Origin: an uncultured Collinsella sp.
GTDB taxonomy: Bacteria; Actinomycetota; Coriobacteriia; Coriobacteriales; Coriobacteriaceae
Length of the DNA: 64,000 bases
NCBI GenBank assembly: GCA_900541885.1
Contig: UQKW01000001.1
Span: forward strand, 62,001-126,000
Direction of reading: 5' to 3'
Within the stretch, counting starts at the first letter, position 1, and each line of letters opens with the position of its first letter. The position numbers were made by a program, and so were the translations under genes. The notes under the pieces were generated by a model. It was not told the DNA's origin, ran no database searches, and was given only the letters and a program-made list of their open reading frames with translations. Of this stretch, positions 15,800-24,583 are shown piece after piece.

Positions 15800-17143
15800 T
15801 TACTCTTGAATGTCGAAGATGCTCTCTGACAAATCAAGATGAAGGAGCACTTTGGTGCCCTTGCCCGGCGCCGATTCGACACGCGTATAGGAGTGCGGCC
15901 CATAAAAGCGATGGATGCGCTCCGAAATATTGTGCATGGCCACACCGGCGCCGCCACCCTGGGGAGAGCTGGCGTCGGGACGGGCAGAACGCTCGTCAAA
16001 CAGTCTGGCGGCGGTACCCTCATCCATGCCCACGCCATTATCGGCCACGGCAATCAAGATTGCATACTCGCCGTCTTGGTGAACGGTCACGTCGATCCTC
16101 AGGGCGTCGTCATCGCCCATACCATGACGTACGGCGTTCTCGACAATCGGCTGGATCACGAACGCCGGCACCAGCGTATCTTCCACGTCCTCGGACACAT
16201 CGAACGTCGCAAGCACGCGGTCCTCGCCAAAGCGGGCCTTCTCAAAGGTAAGGTAGCGCCTGGTCTGTGCGACCTCGCGCGAGACCGGAATAAGCGATCC
16301 CGAGTTGTCGAGCGTGGCACGATAGAACGATGAGAACTCACGAAGCAGTTCGCGGGCCCGCAGCGGGTCGGTGCGCGTAAACGATGCAATGGTGTTCAGC
16401 GTGTTGAACAGGAAGTGCGGGTTAATCTGCGCCTGCAGCGCACGCACCTCGGCGCGCGCCGTGAGTTCCTTTTGCACCTCGAGCTCGTGGATGGCGAGCT
16501 GCGTGGACAAGATCTCGGCAAAGCCCGAGGCAAGCGCGTACTGGGTACGGTCGACGGCGCGCGGGGTCTTGTAGTAGAACTTGAGCGTGCCGACGGTACG
16601 ATCGCCCACCTTGATGGGGGCGATAATGCCGGCGGGGACTTGGTTGTGCGAGCCGTCCGAGCCCACGACATCCACCATACGGTTGAACGACTGCACGATG
16701 CCATGTTCGATAACGTAGCGTGTGGCAAGCGTGTGGATGGGAGTATCGGGCAGCAGTTTTTCCTCAAACTCGCCCGCGCAGGCAAGCACGTTGTCCTCGT
16801 CGGTGATGGCCACCGTCATGGCGCGCGTCTCGGGCAAAATGCGCCGGCACACCAAACGCGCCGACTCCTGCGTCAGACCGCTCTTAATGTCCTCGAGCAT
16901 GGCCGAGGCAACCGAGAGCGTCTCCTCGGTGTACTGGGAGCGTACCGAATCGGGATTGAGCGTCAAATAGATAAAGATGCACAGGAAGATGCACAGCAGC
17001 GCACAGGCGATCACCGTGGCAATCGGCTCAATGCCAGTCGCCAGGGCAAAGATAAAGTACACCAACACGCAAACGGCGCAGACAACGGCGATGATGCGAA
17101 AGATTGAAATTGAATTATCGCGCTGGGCGCGGCGGTCGATCAT
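15800..17143 (-). CDS. LytS-type sensor histidine kinase (system 1)
   Basis: This 447-residue kinase has two membrane helices (about 15-38 and 42-60), a GAF-like sensor domain (about 75-215) and the LytS-type phosphoacceptor region QAQINPHFLFNTLNTIASF with H243. A HATPase domain follows (VENAVRHG, ADNGVGM, GVAMHNI). The likely partner is the LytTR regulator immediately downstream. The start overlaps the glycosyltransferase stop (ATGA), with GGAGGGGG upstream, so the two are translationally coupled. Confidence 0.92.
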   Translation of the reverse strand: MIDRRAQRDNSISIFRIIAVVCAVCVLVYFIFALATGIEPIATVIACALLCIFLCIFIYLTLNPDSVRSQYTEETLSVASAMLEDIKSGLTQESARLVCRRILPETRAMTVAITDEDNVLACAGEFEEKLLPDTPIHTLATRYVIEHGIVQSFNRMVDVVGSDGSHNQVPAGIIAPIKVGDRTVGTLKFYYKTPRAVDRTQYALASGFAEILSTQLAIHELEVQKELTARAEVRALQAQINPHFLFNTLNTIASFTRTDPLRARELLREFSSFYRATLDNSGSLIPVSREVAQTRRYLTFEKARFGEDRVLATFDVSEDVEDTLVPAFVIQPIVENAVRHGMGDDDALRIDVTVHQDGEYAILIAVADNGVGMDEGTAARLFDERSARPDASSPQGGGAGVAMHNISERIHRFYGPHSYTRVESAPGKGTKVLLHLDLSESIFDIQE

Positions 17144-18327
17144 TCAGCCCCCTCCAGGATGCTAATCAGTTGTGCGTCGCGCCAAAGTTCGTCCATGATC
17201 TTGGGCCAGAAACTCTGAAAACGCAGGTAGCTTGCGGCGTTTTGGCGGGCATAGGTCTTGGCCTCGTCAATACCATGACGCCAGATGCGCAGATACCCCT
17301 CGTGCTCGCGGGTAAACATGCTGCGAACCATGGCGGTCTTGCGCACGCGGTCGTCGAGCTCGCGCGAGATCCACGGACCCGGATAGGGCATGAGTGATGC
17401 GGCCGTAACCGGAATGAGCTCCTTTTGGTGCGCAGCGAACGTCAGCTTGGCCCGCTCGTAGTACCAACGGTACACGTCCTGCATAAAGCGCGGCGAGCGC
17501 TTCTCGGACTCGGGCGGCAGGTGGCGCACGGTCCACTCGTTATCGAACCACACGTCATAGCCGAACATGCGCATGTTAAAGAGGTAGTCCAGATCCTCGC
17601 CGCGGGTGATAAACGGGTCGAAGGCCACGCGCGTAAAGGCGCGGGCGTGCAGGGCCATCAGGCCGCCGCACACGTAATTGGAGCGCGAGATGCGGGTGCC
17701 CGAGAGCGCCTTTTTCATCCAGCGATTGAACTCGATACGCTTGGTCCACCAGCGATGGCAAATACCCGCTTTGTCCGTGGGAGCCAGCGGCGACCCGTCG
17801 CGATCGTAAAAGTATCCGCTCTTGACTAAAATCGGCAGGCCCTGACGCGTCTGTTGGCCCAGCGCATAGGTCGCACGCTTCATAAAGTCGGCATCGATGA
17901 CGGTCTCGTCGTCATCCAAAAACACAACCGCGTCGTGCCCCAGCACCGCCGCGCAGGCAAGACCCATGTTGCGGATGGCACCGTAGCCGCGCAGGCTCAC
18001 GCACTCGCCCGAGCCTTTGGGCGCAATCTGCGCCACGCGGTCGGCAACACGCGAAGCCTGAGTATTGGTAACGATGGTGACCTTAAGTGTGGGATGCGCA
18101 TTAACGATTTCGTGCACGCGATGGGATACGTCGGCCGTGGCAGAAACCGGACAGACCACCAAGAGAATGATGCGCGGAATGTCGCGCACCTGTTCGAGCG
18201 AAGTCAGGCAGCGATCGAGTTCCGGGTTGGCGGCATTGAGCGACGTCGAGTGATCGTAGGTGCCGGGAGCGTTTGCTTGGGTATCATCGCCCGCCCAATA
18301 TGTTGGGATCACAACCGTGGCGTTCAT
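17140..18327 (-). CDS. Family 2-type glycosyltransferase
   Basis: This 395-residue enzyme has an N-terminal GT-A fold: NATVVIPTYWAGDD, later VVFLDDDETVID with the metal-binding DxD, and GEDLDYLFNMRMFGYDVWFD in the acceptor region. There is no membrane helix. It probably adds a sugar to an envelope or exopolysaccharide acceptor; the substrate is unknown. AGGAGG lies 8 nt before the ATG at 18327. It is the first gene of a coupled operon with the histidine kinase and regulator, an unusual pairing that hints that the two-component system senses or controls envelope sugar modification. Confidence 0.85.
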   Translation of the reverse strand: MNATVVIPTYWAGDDTQANAPGTYDHSTSLNAANPELDRCLTSLEQVRDIPRIILLVVCPVSATADVSHRVHEIVNAHPTLKVTIVTNTQASRVADRVAQIAPKGSGECVSLRGYGAIRNMGLACAAVLGHDAVVFLDDDETVIDADFMKRATYALGQQTRQGLPILVKSGYFYDRDGSPLAPTDKAGICHRWWTKRIEFNRWMKKALSGTRISRSNYVCGGLMALHARAFTRVAFDPFITRGEDLDYLFNMRMFGYDVWFDNEWTVRHLPPESEKRSPRFMQDVYRWYYERAKLTFAAHQKELIPVTAASLMPYPGPWISRELDDRVRKTAMVRSMFTREHEGYLRIWRHGIDEAKTYARQNAASYLRFQSFWPKIMDELWRDAQLISILEGAE

Positions 18328-18355
18328 ACCTTTACCCTCCTTGCAACACAAAAAC

Positions 18356-18384
18356 GGGGCGCCGCCAAACACAGGCGACGCCCC
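18356..18384 (-). terminator. Terminator between the transporter gene and the glycosyltransferase operon
   Basis: GGGGCGCCGCC (18356-18366) pairs with 18374-18384 apart from one mismatch; GTTTTTGTG follows on the minus strand. It ends about 25 nt before the glycosyltransferase ATG. A TATGAT -10-like box lies upstream of it (18402-18407, minus strand). Confidence 0.75.
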
Positions 18385-18509
18385 GCGACCTAGCTGGTTC
18401 CATCATACCCACTTGGGCTAAACATTGTTCGGAAGTCAGAATGATTTATGCAGCTACTTCCAAAAGAGTACTGCAGATAGGCACAAATGCCGTACTGAGC
18501 CCGGTTGCC

Positions 18510-19760
18510 TTACGCCGCCGCCTGAGCCATGCGGGACAGACGGACCAGCAGCACAAAGCCAACAACCAGCAGAACGCCAATAGAAAGGACGCCCAGCGAC
18601 GGGTTTCCGGTCAGGGAGGTGACGACCGACACCAGGAAGGTGCCCATAACGCTTGCGTAACGGCCAAAGATATCGAAGAAGCCGTAGTACTCGTTGGACT
18701 TTTCTTTGGGGATGATGCGGCCAAAATAGCTGCGGCTGAGCGCCTGCACGCCACCCTGGAACAAGCCGACCAAAATGGCAAGCACCCAAAACTCAAAGGC
18801 GGTCTTGAGGAAGAACGCGGCAAAGAGCACGATGCCCATATAGGCGGCGACGGCCACCAAGATCATATTGAGTGTGCCCACGCGTCCGGCGAGCTTGCCG
18901 TAGATGATGGCGGACGGAAAGGCCACGAACTGCGTAACGAGCAGCGCCAGCACCAACTGCGTCGAATCGATGCCCAAAGCCGAGCCATAGCTGGTTGCCA
19001 TGGAAATGACCGTGTGCACGCCGTCGATGTAGAAGAAGAACGCGACCATGTAGACCAGCACGGTCTTGTTGTGGGCGATCTCGCGCATGGTGTGTCCGAC
19101 CTCGGAGAACACACCGCCCACGATGTGGCCGATGGTGTCCTCGGGACCGCGCTCGCGACCGTACTTTTGCTTATAGGTGCGAATGAGCGGCAGAGTAAAG
19201 ATGAGCCACCAGGCGCCAGTGATGATAAACGACAGACGCGTTGCCAGCATGGTGGGGACGCCAAGAGCGGGGCCGCCCATGATGAGCGCCAGGCAGATGA
19301 CGAACGGCACGGTGGAACCGATATAGCCCCAGGCATAGCCCGAGCTGGACACGGCGTCCATGCGCTCGTCGGTGGTAATGTCGGGCAGCATGGCGTCGTA
19401 GAACGTCATAGAAGAGTTAAGGCCGATGGTGCACAGCACGTACACGGTCAAAAATGCCATGGCGGACATTGGGATAGCCTGCGCCAGGCAAAGAACCAGG
19501 CCCGTGAGGAAAAAGCCCAAGAAGAACTTGATTTTGTTGCCAGCGTAGTCGGCAAGTGCGCCCAGAATGGGCATGAGCATGGCGATGACCAGCGAGGCGA
19601 TCGTCTGTGCATTGCCCCAGGCGACCACCAGGTCGGCCGAGGAAGCGCCGGTATTGATGGCGTTAAAGTAAATGGGCACCACCGAGGTATTGAGCAGCAC
19701 GAGGGCCGAATTGCCCACATCATACATAACCCAGTTACGCTCGAGCTTGGTGTATTTCAT
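18510..19760 (-). CDS. UMF1/Atg22-type MFS transporter
   Basis: This 416-residue major facilitator has about 12 membrane helices. Signatures of the UMF1 (Atg22-like) family are WVMYDVGNSA near the N-terminus and FFYIDGVHTVISMAT in the middle; ALSRSYFGRIIPKEKSNEYYGFF is the motif before the last helices. Bacterial members are thought to export small molecules, perhaps amino acids; the substrate here is unknown. AAGGG lies about 9 nt before the ATG. It is probably monocistronic, with a terminator 125 nt downstream. Confidence 0.88.
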   Translation of the reverse strand: MKYTKLERNWVMYDVGNSALVLLNTSVVPIYFNAINTGASSADLVVAWGNAQTIASLVIAMLMPILGALADYAGNKIKFFLGFFLTGLVLCLAQAIPMSAMAFLTVYVLCTIGLNSSMTFYDAMLPDITTDERMDAVSSSGYAWGYIGSTVPFVICLALIMGGPALGVPTMLATRLSFIITGAWWLIFTLPLIRTYKQKYGRERGPEDTIGHIVGGVFSEVGHTMREIAHNKTVLVYMVAFFFYIDGVHTVISMATSYGSALGIDSTQLVLALLVTQFVAFPSAIIYGKLAGRVGTLNMILVAVAAYMGIVLFAAFFLKTAFEFWVLAILVGLFQGGVQALSRSYFGRIIPKEKSNEYYGFFDIFGRYASVMGTFLVSVVTSLTGNPSLGVLSIGVLLVVGFVLLVRLSRMAQAAA

Positions 19761-19861
19761 GGACAGGGACCCTTCGTATTCGCCCGATATGCAGTTAGTT
19801 CATCGTACCCCAATTGTCCAGAACCGCCGGTAAGGATTCGGCAAAGGGGCACGCACGGGCC

Positions 19862-20806
19862 CTATTCCTCGCGGTCGAACTCCTCATCGGCTTCGAGCAC
19901 GCGACCGCTGTAGTTGACGTGACTGGTCACGGCATCCATGTCACCGGTCTCGATAAAACGTGCGACCGTGCACTCGTAATCGCCCAGCGCGCGATCAAAG
20001 ACCTCGGGGAAACTCTCGTTCGAGACCTCGTCGGTAAAGGGATTCTTCCATGTCAGATGGCCTAGGTTACCGGTGCGCTCGGGCAACTCCGTCGTCACGC
20101 GATGAGCAAGGCCGTCGAGCAGCGAGTAATCGTGCACCAAGCCCTCAACCAGCGAGATCGCGCGCGTCTTTGCGGAGCCGGCCGGCTCAATCGCGCGGTA
20201 AAGTCGCTGCATATTGGCAACGGCAGCACCGTACTCCCCCGCCGGAATGTCAATGCCGTACACGCGTCCGGCAACATAGCTCATCAGCACGCCGGCCACG
20301 CGATTGATGCGATCAGTGGTGACGATCTCGCCCGCCGGCGGGTAATCGTCAACCGTAGCGCCATCGCGTTTAAGCTGCAGCATCAGCACATCCAGGTCGC
20401 TCTCGATCACGGCATGGACCTGACTGCTCGAATCCTCAAGCTCTGAATCGGACTCGACAATGCCAAACTGCTGCTCATAGACAAAGGGATGAGCGTTGCG
20501 GTCGAGCACGTAATGAGACAGCAGGCCCAGCGCAAAGGCACGACCCAAGCTGGCGTCGCGCGGCAGCAGATGCGACACGCCGTCGCGCAGGCACGCAAAC
20601 TGACGAGACATGCGCGACCGATGCATGACCTGCGCCAGCAGCGTGCAGTCGGAAACACGCGGTGTCAGAATGTGAAAGAAAAACGGGTCGGGGCCTTGGT
20701 TGCCCAAGATAAAGGCAATGCGCTCTTCATCGGACGTGATGACGCCCTGTGGAAGACGGTCGATGCTTTCCTCGCCAAACAGATGATGGGTGATAAGCGC
20801 GGGCAT
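19862..20806 (-). CDS. Zinc-dependent phospholipase C-like protein
   Basis: This 314-residue protein of the zinc-dependent phospholipase C/S1-P1-like superfamily starts MPALITHHLFGEE. It has several spaced histidine and aspartate ligands (THH, GNQGPDPFFFH, ALGLLSHYVLDRNAHPFVY, SQVHAVIESDLD), arranged as in the family. There is no signal peptide, so it is cytoplasmic, as for many Clostridia and Actinobacteria homologues of unknown role. The start at 20806 has AAAGGA upstream. Confidence 0.8.
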   Translation of the reverse strand: MPALITHHLFGEESIDRLPQGVITSDEERIAFILGNQGPDPFFFHILTPRVSDCTLLAQVMHRSRMSRQFACLRDGVSHLLPRDASLGRAFALGLLSHYVLDRNAHPFVYEQQFGIVESDSELEDSSSQVHAVIESDLDVLMLQLKRDGATVDDYPPAGEIVTTDRINRVAGVLMSYVAGRVYGIDIPAGEYGAAVANMQRLYRAIEPAGSAKTRAISLVEGLVHDYSLLDGLAHRVTTELPERTGNLGHLTWKNPFTDEVSNESFPEVFDRALGDYECTVARFIETGDMDAVTSHVNYSGRVLEADEEFDREE

Positions 20807-20898
20807 AATGATCCTTTCGATTTCATTCGATGCCACCCATTATGCCCACCGCGCGCCCATGCCAAACCTGCGATGGTAAACGACGGCACGCAGACCGT

Positions 20899-21633
20899 CT
20901 ACGCAAGCCCCAAGTGTGCTTTAACCTCGGCAGCGCGACGGCGGGACACGGGCACCGTCGAGGTTACGCGATCGAGTCTGAGCTCCATAAGACCCGTGGA
21001 ACCGATCTCGACATTGTGCACGTCTTCCAAATTGACCAGATAGCTGCGATGAACGCGAATAAAGCCCTCGGAGACCAAGCGACGCTCGAGCGAAGAGATT
21101 GACTCATTGATCAGGTACGTTCCCTCGGCGCAGATGGCGTTGCAAAAATCGGCGCGCGCCTCAAAGTAGCAGACGTCTGCGGCGGGAATGAACACCTTTT
21201 TGCCCCCGCGGTCCACCGTCAGACGCAAAGGCTGGCGCGGAGCGTGGATAACACGACGGGCACCCAAGGCTGCCTCGATCTTGTCGAGTGCCTTTGACAG
21301 GCGTGCGTCCTCGACCGGCTTGACGACATAGTCGACCGCATCGAGGTTATACGCATCGGCGGCAAACTCGGCAAACGCCGTCACAAACACAACCACCGGC
21401 GGCGTCTTTAGGTTCTGCAGCGTCTCGGCAAGCTCAATTCCCGAGCGGCCGGGCATCGTGATGTCCAAAAACAACACGTTGGGCTTGTTCGAGAGAATCG
21501 ACTCCACGGCCTCGGTGACATTGCCCGCCTCGGCAATCTGGCCCACACGCGTATCCTTTTCCAACAGATAGCGTAGCTCAGCCCTAATGGGAGGTTCGTC
21601 ATCAACCACCAAGATGTTCCAGCCTTCGGACAT
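20899..21633 (-). CDS. LytTR-family response regulator (system 2)
   Basis: This 244-residue regulator has a receiver domain (D11-D12 acidic pair, phosphoacceptor D57 in VLFLDITMPG, K in YVVKPVED) and a LytTR domain (about 145-244; FIRVHRSYLVNLEDV). Its layout is the same as the regulator at 15 kb, including the spacing of motifs, so the two arose by duplication. GAGGGGAAG precedes the ATG. A weak hairpin (GACGG/CCGTC) follows the stop. Confidence 0.92.
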   Translation of the reverse strand: MSEGWNILVVDDEPPIRAELRYLLEKDTRVGQIAEAGNVTEAVESILSNKPNVLFLDITMPGRSGIELAETLQNLKTPPVVVFVTAFAEFAADAYNLDAVDYVVKPVEDARLSKALDKIEAALGARRVIHAPRQPLRLTVDRGGKKVFIPAADVCYFEARADFCNAICAEGTYLINESISSLERRLVSEGFIRVHRSYLVNLEDVHNVEIGSTGLMELRLDRVTSTVPVSRRRAAEVKAHLGLA

Positions 21634-21671
21634 ATGTGCTTCCCCTCTTTTTCTCTCAATCCAACCGCGTG

Positions 21672-23057
21672 CTACGCCGTCAACGGCGCCGGCTCATGCG
21701 GCTCGCCGTTCAGCTCGACGATGACCTGCGTTCCCACGCCCTCCTGGGCCTTCACGCGCATGCCGGAATCTTCTCCGTAAAAGAAATGGATGCGCTGAAG
21801 CACGTTGAAGAGCGCCAGACCGCAACCTCGCTTGACGGAGCCGTCGGCGGTAATGCTCTCGGGCTCCTCCAGGCGATGTTGCTCAAACAGATGCGCGCAG
21901 ACTTCTTCGCTCATACCGATGCCGTCGTCCTCGACGATGATCTCCAAACCGTCATCGGTCTCGAAAGCCCTAACATGAATAGAAAGCGGCTCGGTCTCGC
22001 GCTGCGCGTGCTTGATGCAGTTTTCGAGCAACGGCTGCAAGATAAACGGCGGCACCATGCAATCGCGCACCTCAAAGTCGATATCGACCGAAACGCGCAG
22101 ACGGCCGTCGCCATACCGGGCCTGCATAAGATTGATATAACGAGTGCCCTGTTCCACCTCGTGCTCGAGCGTGGTGAGCGTATCGGAGTCAGAAAGCGTC
22201 TGACGATAGTAGTTGGAAAAGTCGATCAGCAGCGATCGCGCCTTGTCGGGCTCGGTTCGAACGAGCGACACGATCGTGCTAATGGTATTGAATAGAAAAT
22301 GCGGGTCGACCTGCGACTGCAGGGCGCGAAGCTCAACGCGGGCTGTGAGCTCGTCCTGGCGCTCGAGCTCAAAGCTGGCGAGCTGCGTGGAAATTAGGTC
22401 GGCAAAACCCGAGGCAAGGGCCGTCTGGCGCATATCGATGCTGCTCAGGCGAGGGTAATACAGCTCGAGTGTGCCCACGCAATGCCCGCGCACGGTAAGC
22501 GGCGCGACAATGCCGGCGCGCAGACGGGGAAAATAACCGCCCGTCTCATTGGAGGTGTCACGCGAAAACACACTCTGCTCGCCCGTCTCAATCACACTGA
22601 GCGTTGTCTTGAGCACGACCGGGGTGCCGGCAGGGCACTTTGCCGAGTCCTCGCCCCAGCTTGCCAACACCTGTTTGCCATCGGTAAAGCAGATGGCAGA
22701 GGCGATGGTCTCGGACAGGATGATTTTAGAGGCGCCCAAGGCCGCTTCGGGCGTAAGGCCGCGCGACGTGTAGGCGAATATTTTTGATGCGATGGCGAGC
22801 GTACGGTCGGTTGCACTCGATGTGAGGTCGTCGGGGACCACAAAGACATACGAGAAAAAGAAGCACAGCATGACCATGCCGGCAATAACGACAACGCCCG
22901 GAACGGGATTGGGGTTATCGGTTAAATCCCAGATAAGCAGCAGGATAAGCGCCGGAACGACAACACCGAGCAGGATGGCCTGGACCACATGCTGGGCCGT
23001 ACGAAAGACCTTGGTAGAGTTGTAGCTCTTGCCCAGAATCAGCCTGTTTAAATCCAC
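21672..23057 (-). CDS. LytS-type sensor histidine kinase (system 2)
   Basis: This 461-residue kinase has two membrane helices (about 28-46 and 57-77), a GAF-like domain (about 90-225) and LQSQVDPHFLFNTISTIVS with the phosphoacceptor histidine. A HATPase domain follows (LENCIKHA, VEDDGIGM, GLALFNVLQRI). An ATG at 23063 directly abuts GGGG and is too close to it. The GTG at 23057, 6 nt after AAAGGGG, is the better start. Only 38 nt separate it from its regulator gene. Confidence 0.9.
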   Translation of the reverse strand: MDLNRLILGKSYNSTKVFRTAQHVVQAILLGVVVPALILLLIWDLTDNPNPVPGVVVIAGMVMLCFFFSYVFVVPDDLTSSATDRTLAIASKIFAYTSRGLTPEAALGASKIILSETIASAICFTDGKQVLASWGEDSAKCPAGTPVVLKTTLSVIETGEQSVFSRDTSNETGGYFPRLRAGIVAPLTVRGHCVGTLELYYPRLSSIDMRQTALASGFADLISTQLASFELERQDELTARVELRALQSQVDPHFLFNTISTIVSLVRTEPDKARSLLIDFSNYYRQTLSDSDTLTTLEHEVEQGTRYINLMQARYGDGRLRVSVDIDFEVRDCMVPPFILQPLLENCIKHAQRETEPLSIHVRAFETDDGLEIIVEDDGIGMSEEVCAHLFEQHRLEEPESITADGSVKRGCGLALFNVLQRIHFFYGEDSGMRVKAQEGVGTQVIVELNGEPHEPAPLTA

Positions 23058-23094
23058 CGTCATCCCCTTTTATCTATCGCACCCATAGCAATAA

Positions 23095-23116
23095 AGAGGG
23101 CCGCAAGCGACCCTCT
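23095..23116 (-). terminator. Terminator of the amidohydrolase operon
   Basis: AGAGGGTCGC and GCGGCCCTCT form a stem with a 2-nt apex and one mismatch; TTTATTG follows on the minus strand. Confidence 0.75.
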
Positions 23117-23174
23117 CCATTGCATTATGCAATCAAATACTGTGTTTTACATCCAGTCGTCGATGAACGGTAGT

Positions 23175-24452
23175 TTAGGCGCTGTATTTGTTGGCCTCGC
23201 CAAAGGTGCCCGCCTCGACGATCCAGCCGTCCTTCATGATGACGTCCATGTTGTCGGTGTTGAGCACGTGGATGTCGGCGGCGACGTCACCGTTGACGAC
23301 CAGCAGGTCGGCGCACTTGCCGGCCTCGATGGAACCGGTCTCGTCCTCGATGTGGCACATCTTGGCACCGTTGAGGGTGGCGCAGGTGATGGTCTCGACC
23401 GGGGTGAAGCCGATCTTGTCGACGAACTCGTACATCTCCTCGATGGAGCAGGTGCCGTACGGGGTGACGAAGGAGAAGGAGTCGGAGCCGATCGTCATGA
23501 CGACGCCGCGCTTCTTGGCCTCGCGCAGGCAGTCGTAGTTGCGCTGCAGCTCCTTCTCGACCAGGGTACCCTCGTACTTGTCGTGCAGCTCGGGGACGTA
23601 GACGGGCGGATAGGTGGCGTACCAGGTGGGCAGGAAGGCGATCGTCGGAGTGAAGAAGGTGCCCTGCTCGGCCATGAGGTCCATGGTGCGCTCATCGATA
23701 TCAAAACCGTGAATCAGCTGCTCGCAGCCAAAGCGAACGGAATCGTAGGCAGCGGCGTGGTTGTTGTAGCAGTGGCTCCACACGGGGATGCCGACCATCT
23801 TTGCCTCTTCGACCACGGCCTGGATCTCCTCGGAGCAGTAGTGCTGGTCGCGACCGGAGTCCCAGCGCCAGATGCCGCCACCGGTAGCCCAGATCTTGAT
23901 GGCATCGGGGTTCTCGCGCAGGCGACGACGGACGGCCTTGCGCAGATCCCAAGGACCGTCGACCTGGTCGCCCCAGGGATGGGATTCCTTGTTGAGCTCC
24001 TGGGTGCAGTGGTGGGAGTCACCGTGGCCGGCAACGCGGCAGAAGCCGAGGCCGGTGGCCAGAACGCGCGGACCCTTAAAGACGCCCTTGTCGATGCAGT
24101 CACGGATCTGGATACCAAAGCGGCCGATCTCGCAGACGGTGGTGAGGCCGTGGGTGAGGCAGTCGTAGGCCTGCTTGACGGCGACGGCCTGCTTCTCGAG
24201 GAGCGGCTGCATGACCCAATCGGTGTCATCGTCGGTCAGGTTGCCCGAGAAGTGCAGGTGGGTGTCGATCAGGCCGGGAAGGACGGTCTTGCCGGCGGCG
24301 TCGATGACCTCAACGCCCTCGGGAAGGTCCTGCATAGCGCCGGCGTACTCGATCTTGCCGTTGTCGTCGACGAGAACGAGGGAGTTCTCGACCGGCTCGG
24401 CACCGGTACCGTCGATGAGCTTGCCGCCAACGATTGCATACTTAGTGGACAT
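23175..24452 (-). CDS. Metal-dependent amidohydrolase (imidazolonepropionase/prolidase-like)
   Basis: This 425-residue TIM-barrel amidohydrolase has the metal and catalytic motifs in order: VLPGLIDTHLHF, IKIWATGGG (carboxylated lysine or metal ligand), VWSHCYNN, LIHGFDIDE and IGSDS (catalytic aspartate). A C-terminal composite beta-domain ends ADLLVVNGD...VIMKDGWIVEAG. It resembles dipeptide- or hydantoin-type hydrolases; the substrate is unknown. AAGGAGG lies 4 nt before the ATG. It follows the amino-acid permease gene in the same direction, so the permease probably imports its substrate. Confidence 0.85.
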   Translation of the reverse strand: MSTKYAIVGGKLIDGTGAEPVENSLVLVDDNGKIEYAGAMQDLPEGVEVIDAAGKTVLPGLIDTHLHFSGNLTDDDTDWVMQPLLEKQAVAVKQAYDCLTHGLTTVCEIGRFGIQIRDCIDKGVFKGPRVLATGLGFCRVAGHGDSHHCTQELNKESHPWGDQVDGPWDLRKAVRRRLRENPDAIKIWATGGGIWRWDSGRDQHYCSEEIQAVVEEAKMVGIPVWSHCYNNHAAAYDSVRFGCEQLIHGFDIDERTMDLMAEQGTFFTPTIAFLPTWYATYPPVYVPELHDKYEGTLVEKELQRNYDCLREAKKRGVVMTIGSDSFSFVTPYGTCSIEEMYEFVDKIGFTPVETITCATLNGAKMCHIEDETGSIEAGKCADLLVVNGDVAADIHVLNTDNMDVIMKDGWIVEAGTFGEANKYSA

Positions 24453-24534
24453 GGTTCCTCCTTATGGATCCATATAGTGGGCGAGGCCGTGTTGGGTTAA
24501 GGCCTCACAAAGCTACCCAAGTGGTGCCGGGTTC

Positions 24535-24563
24535 GGTGCGCGGGAGAGAGGGGTCCGCGCACC
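24535..24563 (-). promoter_or_regulatory. Intercistronic hairpin in the permease-amidohydrolase operon
   Basis: GGTGCGCGG and CCGCGCACC form a perfect 9-bp stem in the 131-nt gap between the two genes. It has no T-tract, so RNA processing or 3' stabilisation is more likely than termination. Confidence 0.45.
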
Positions 24564-24583
24564 CGATCCGCCCCGGCTAGGCG

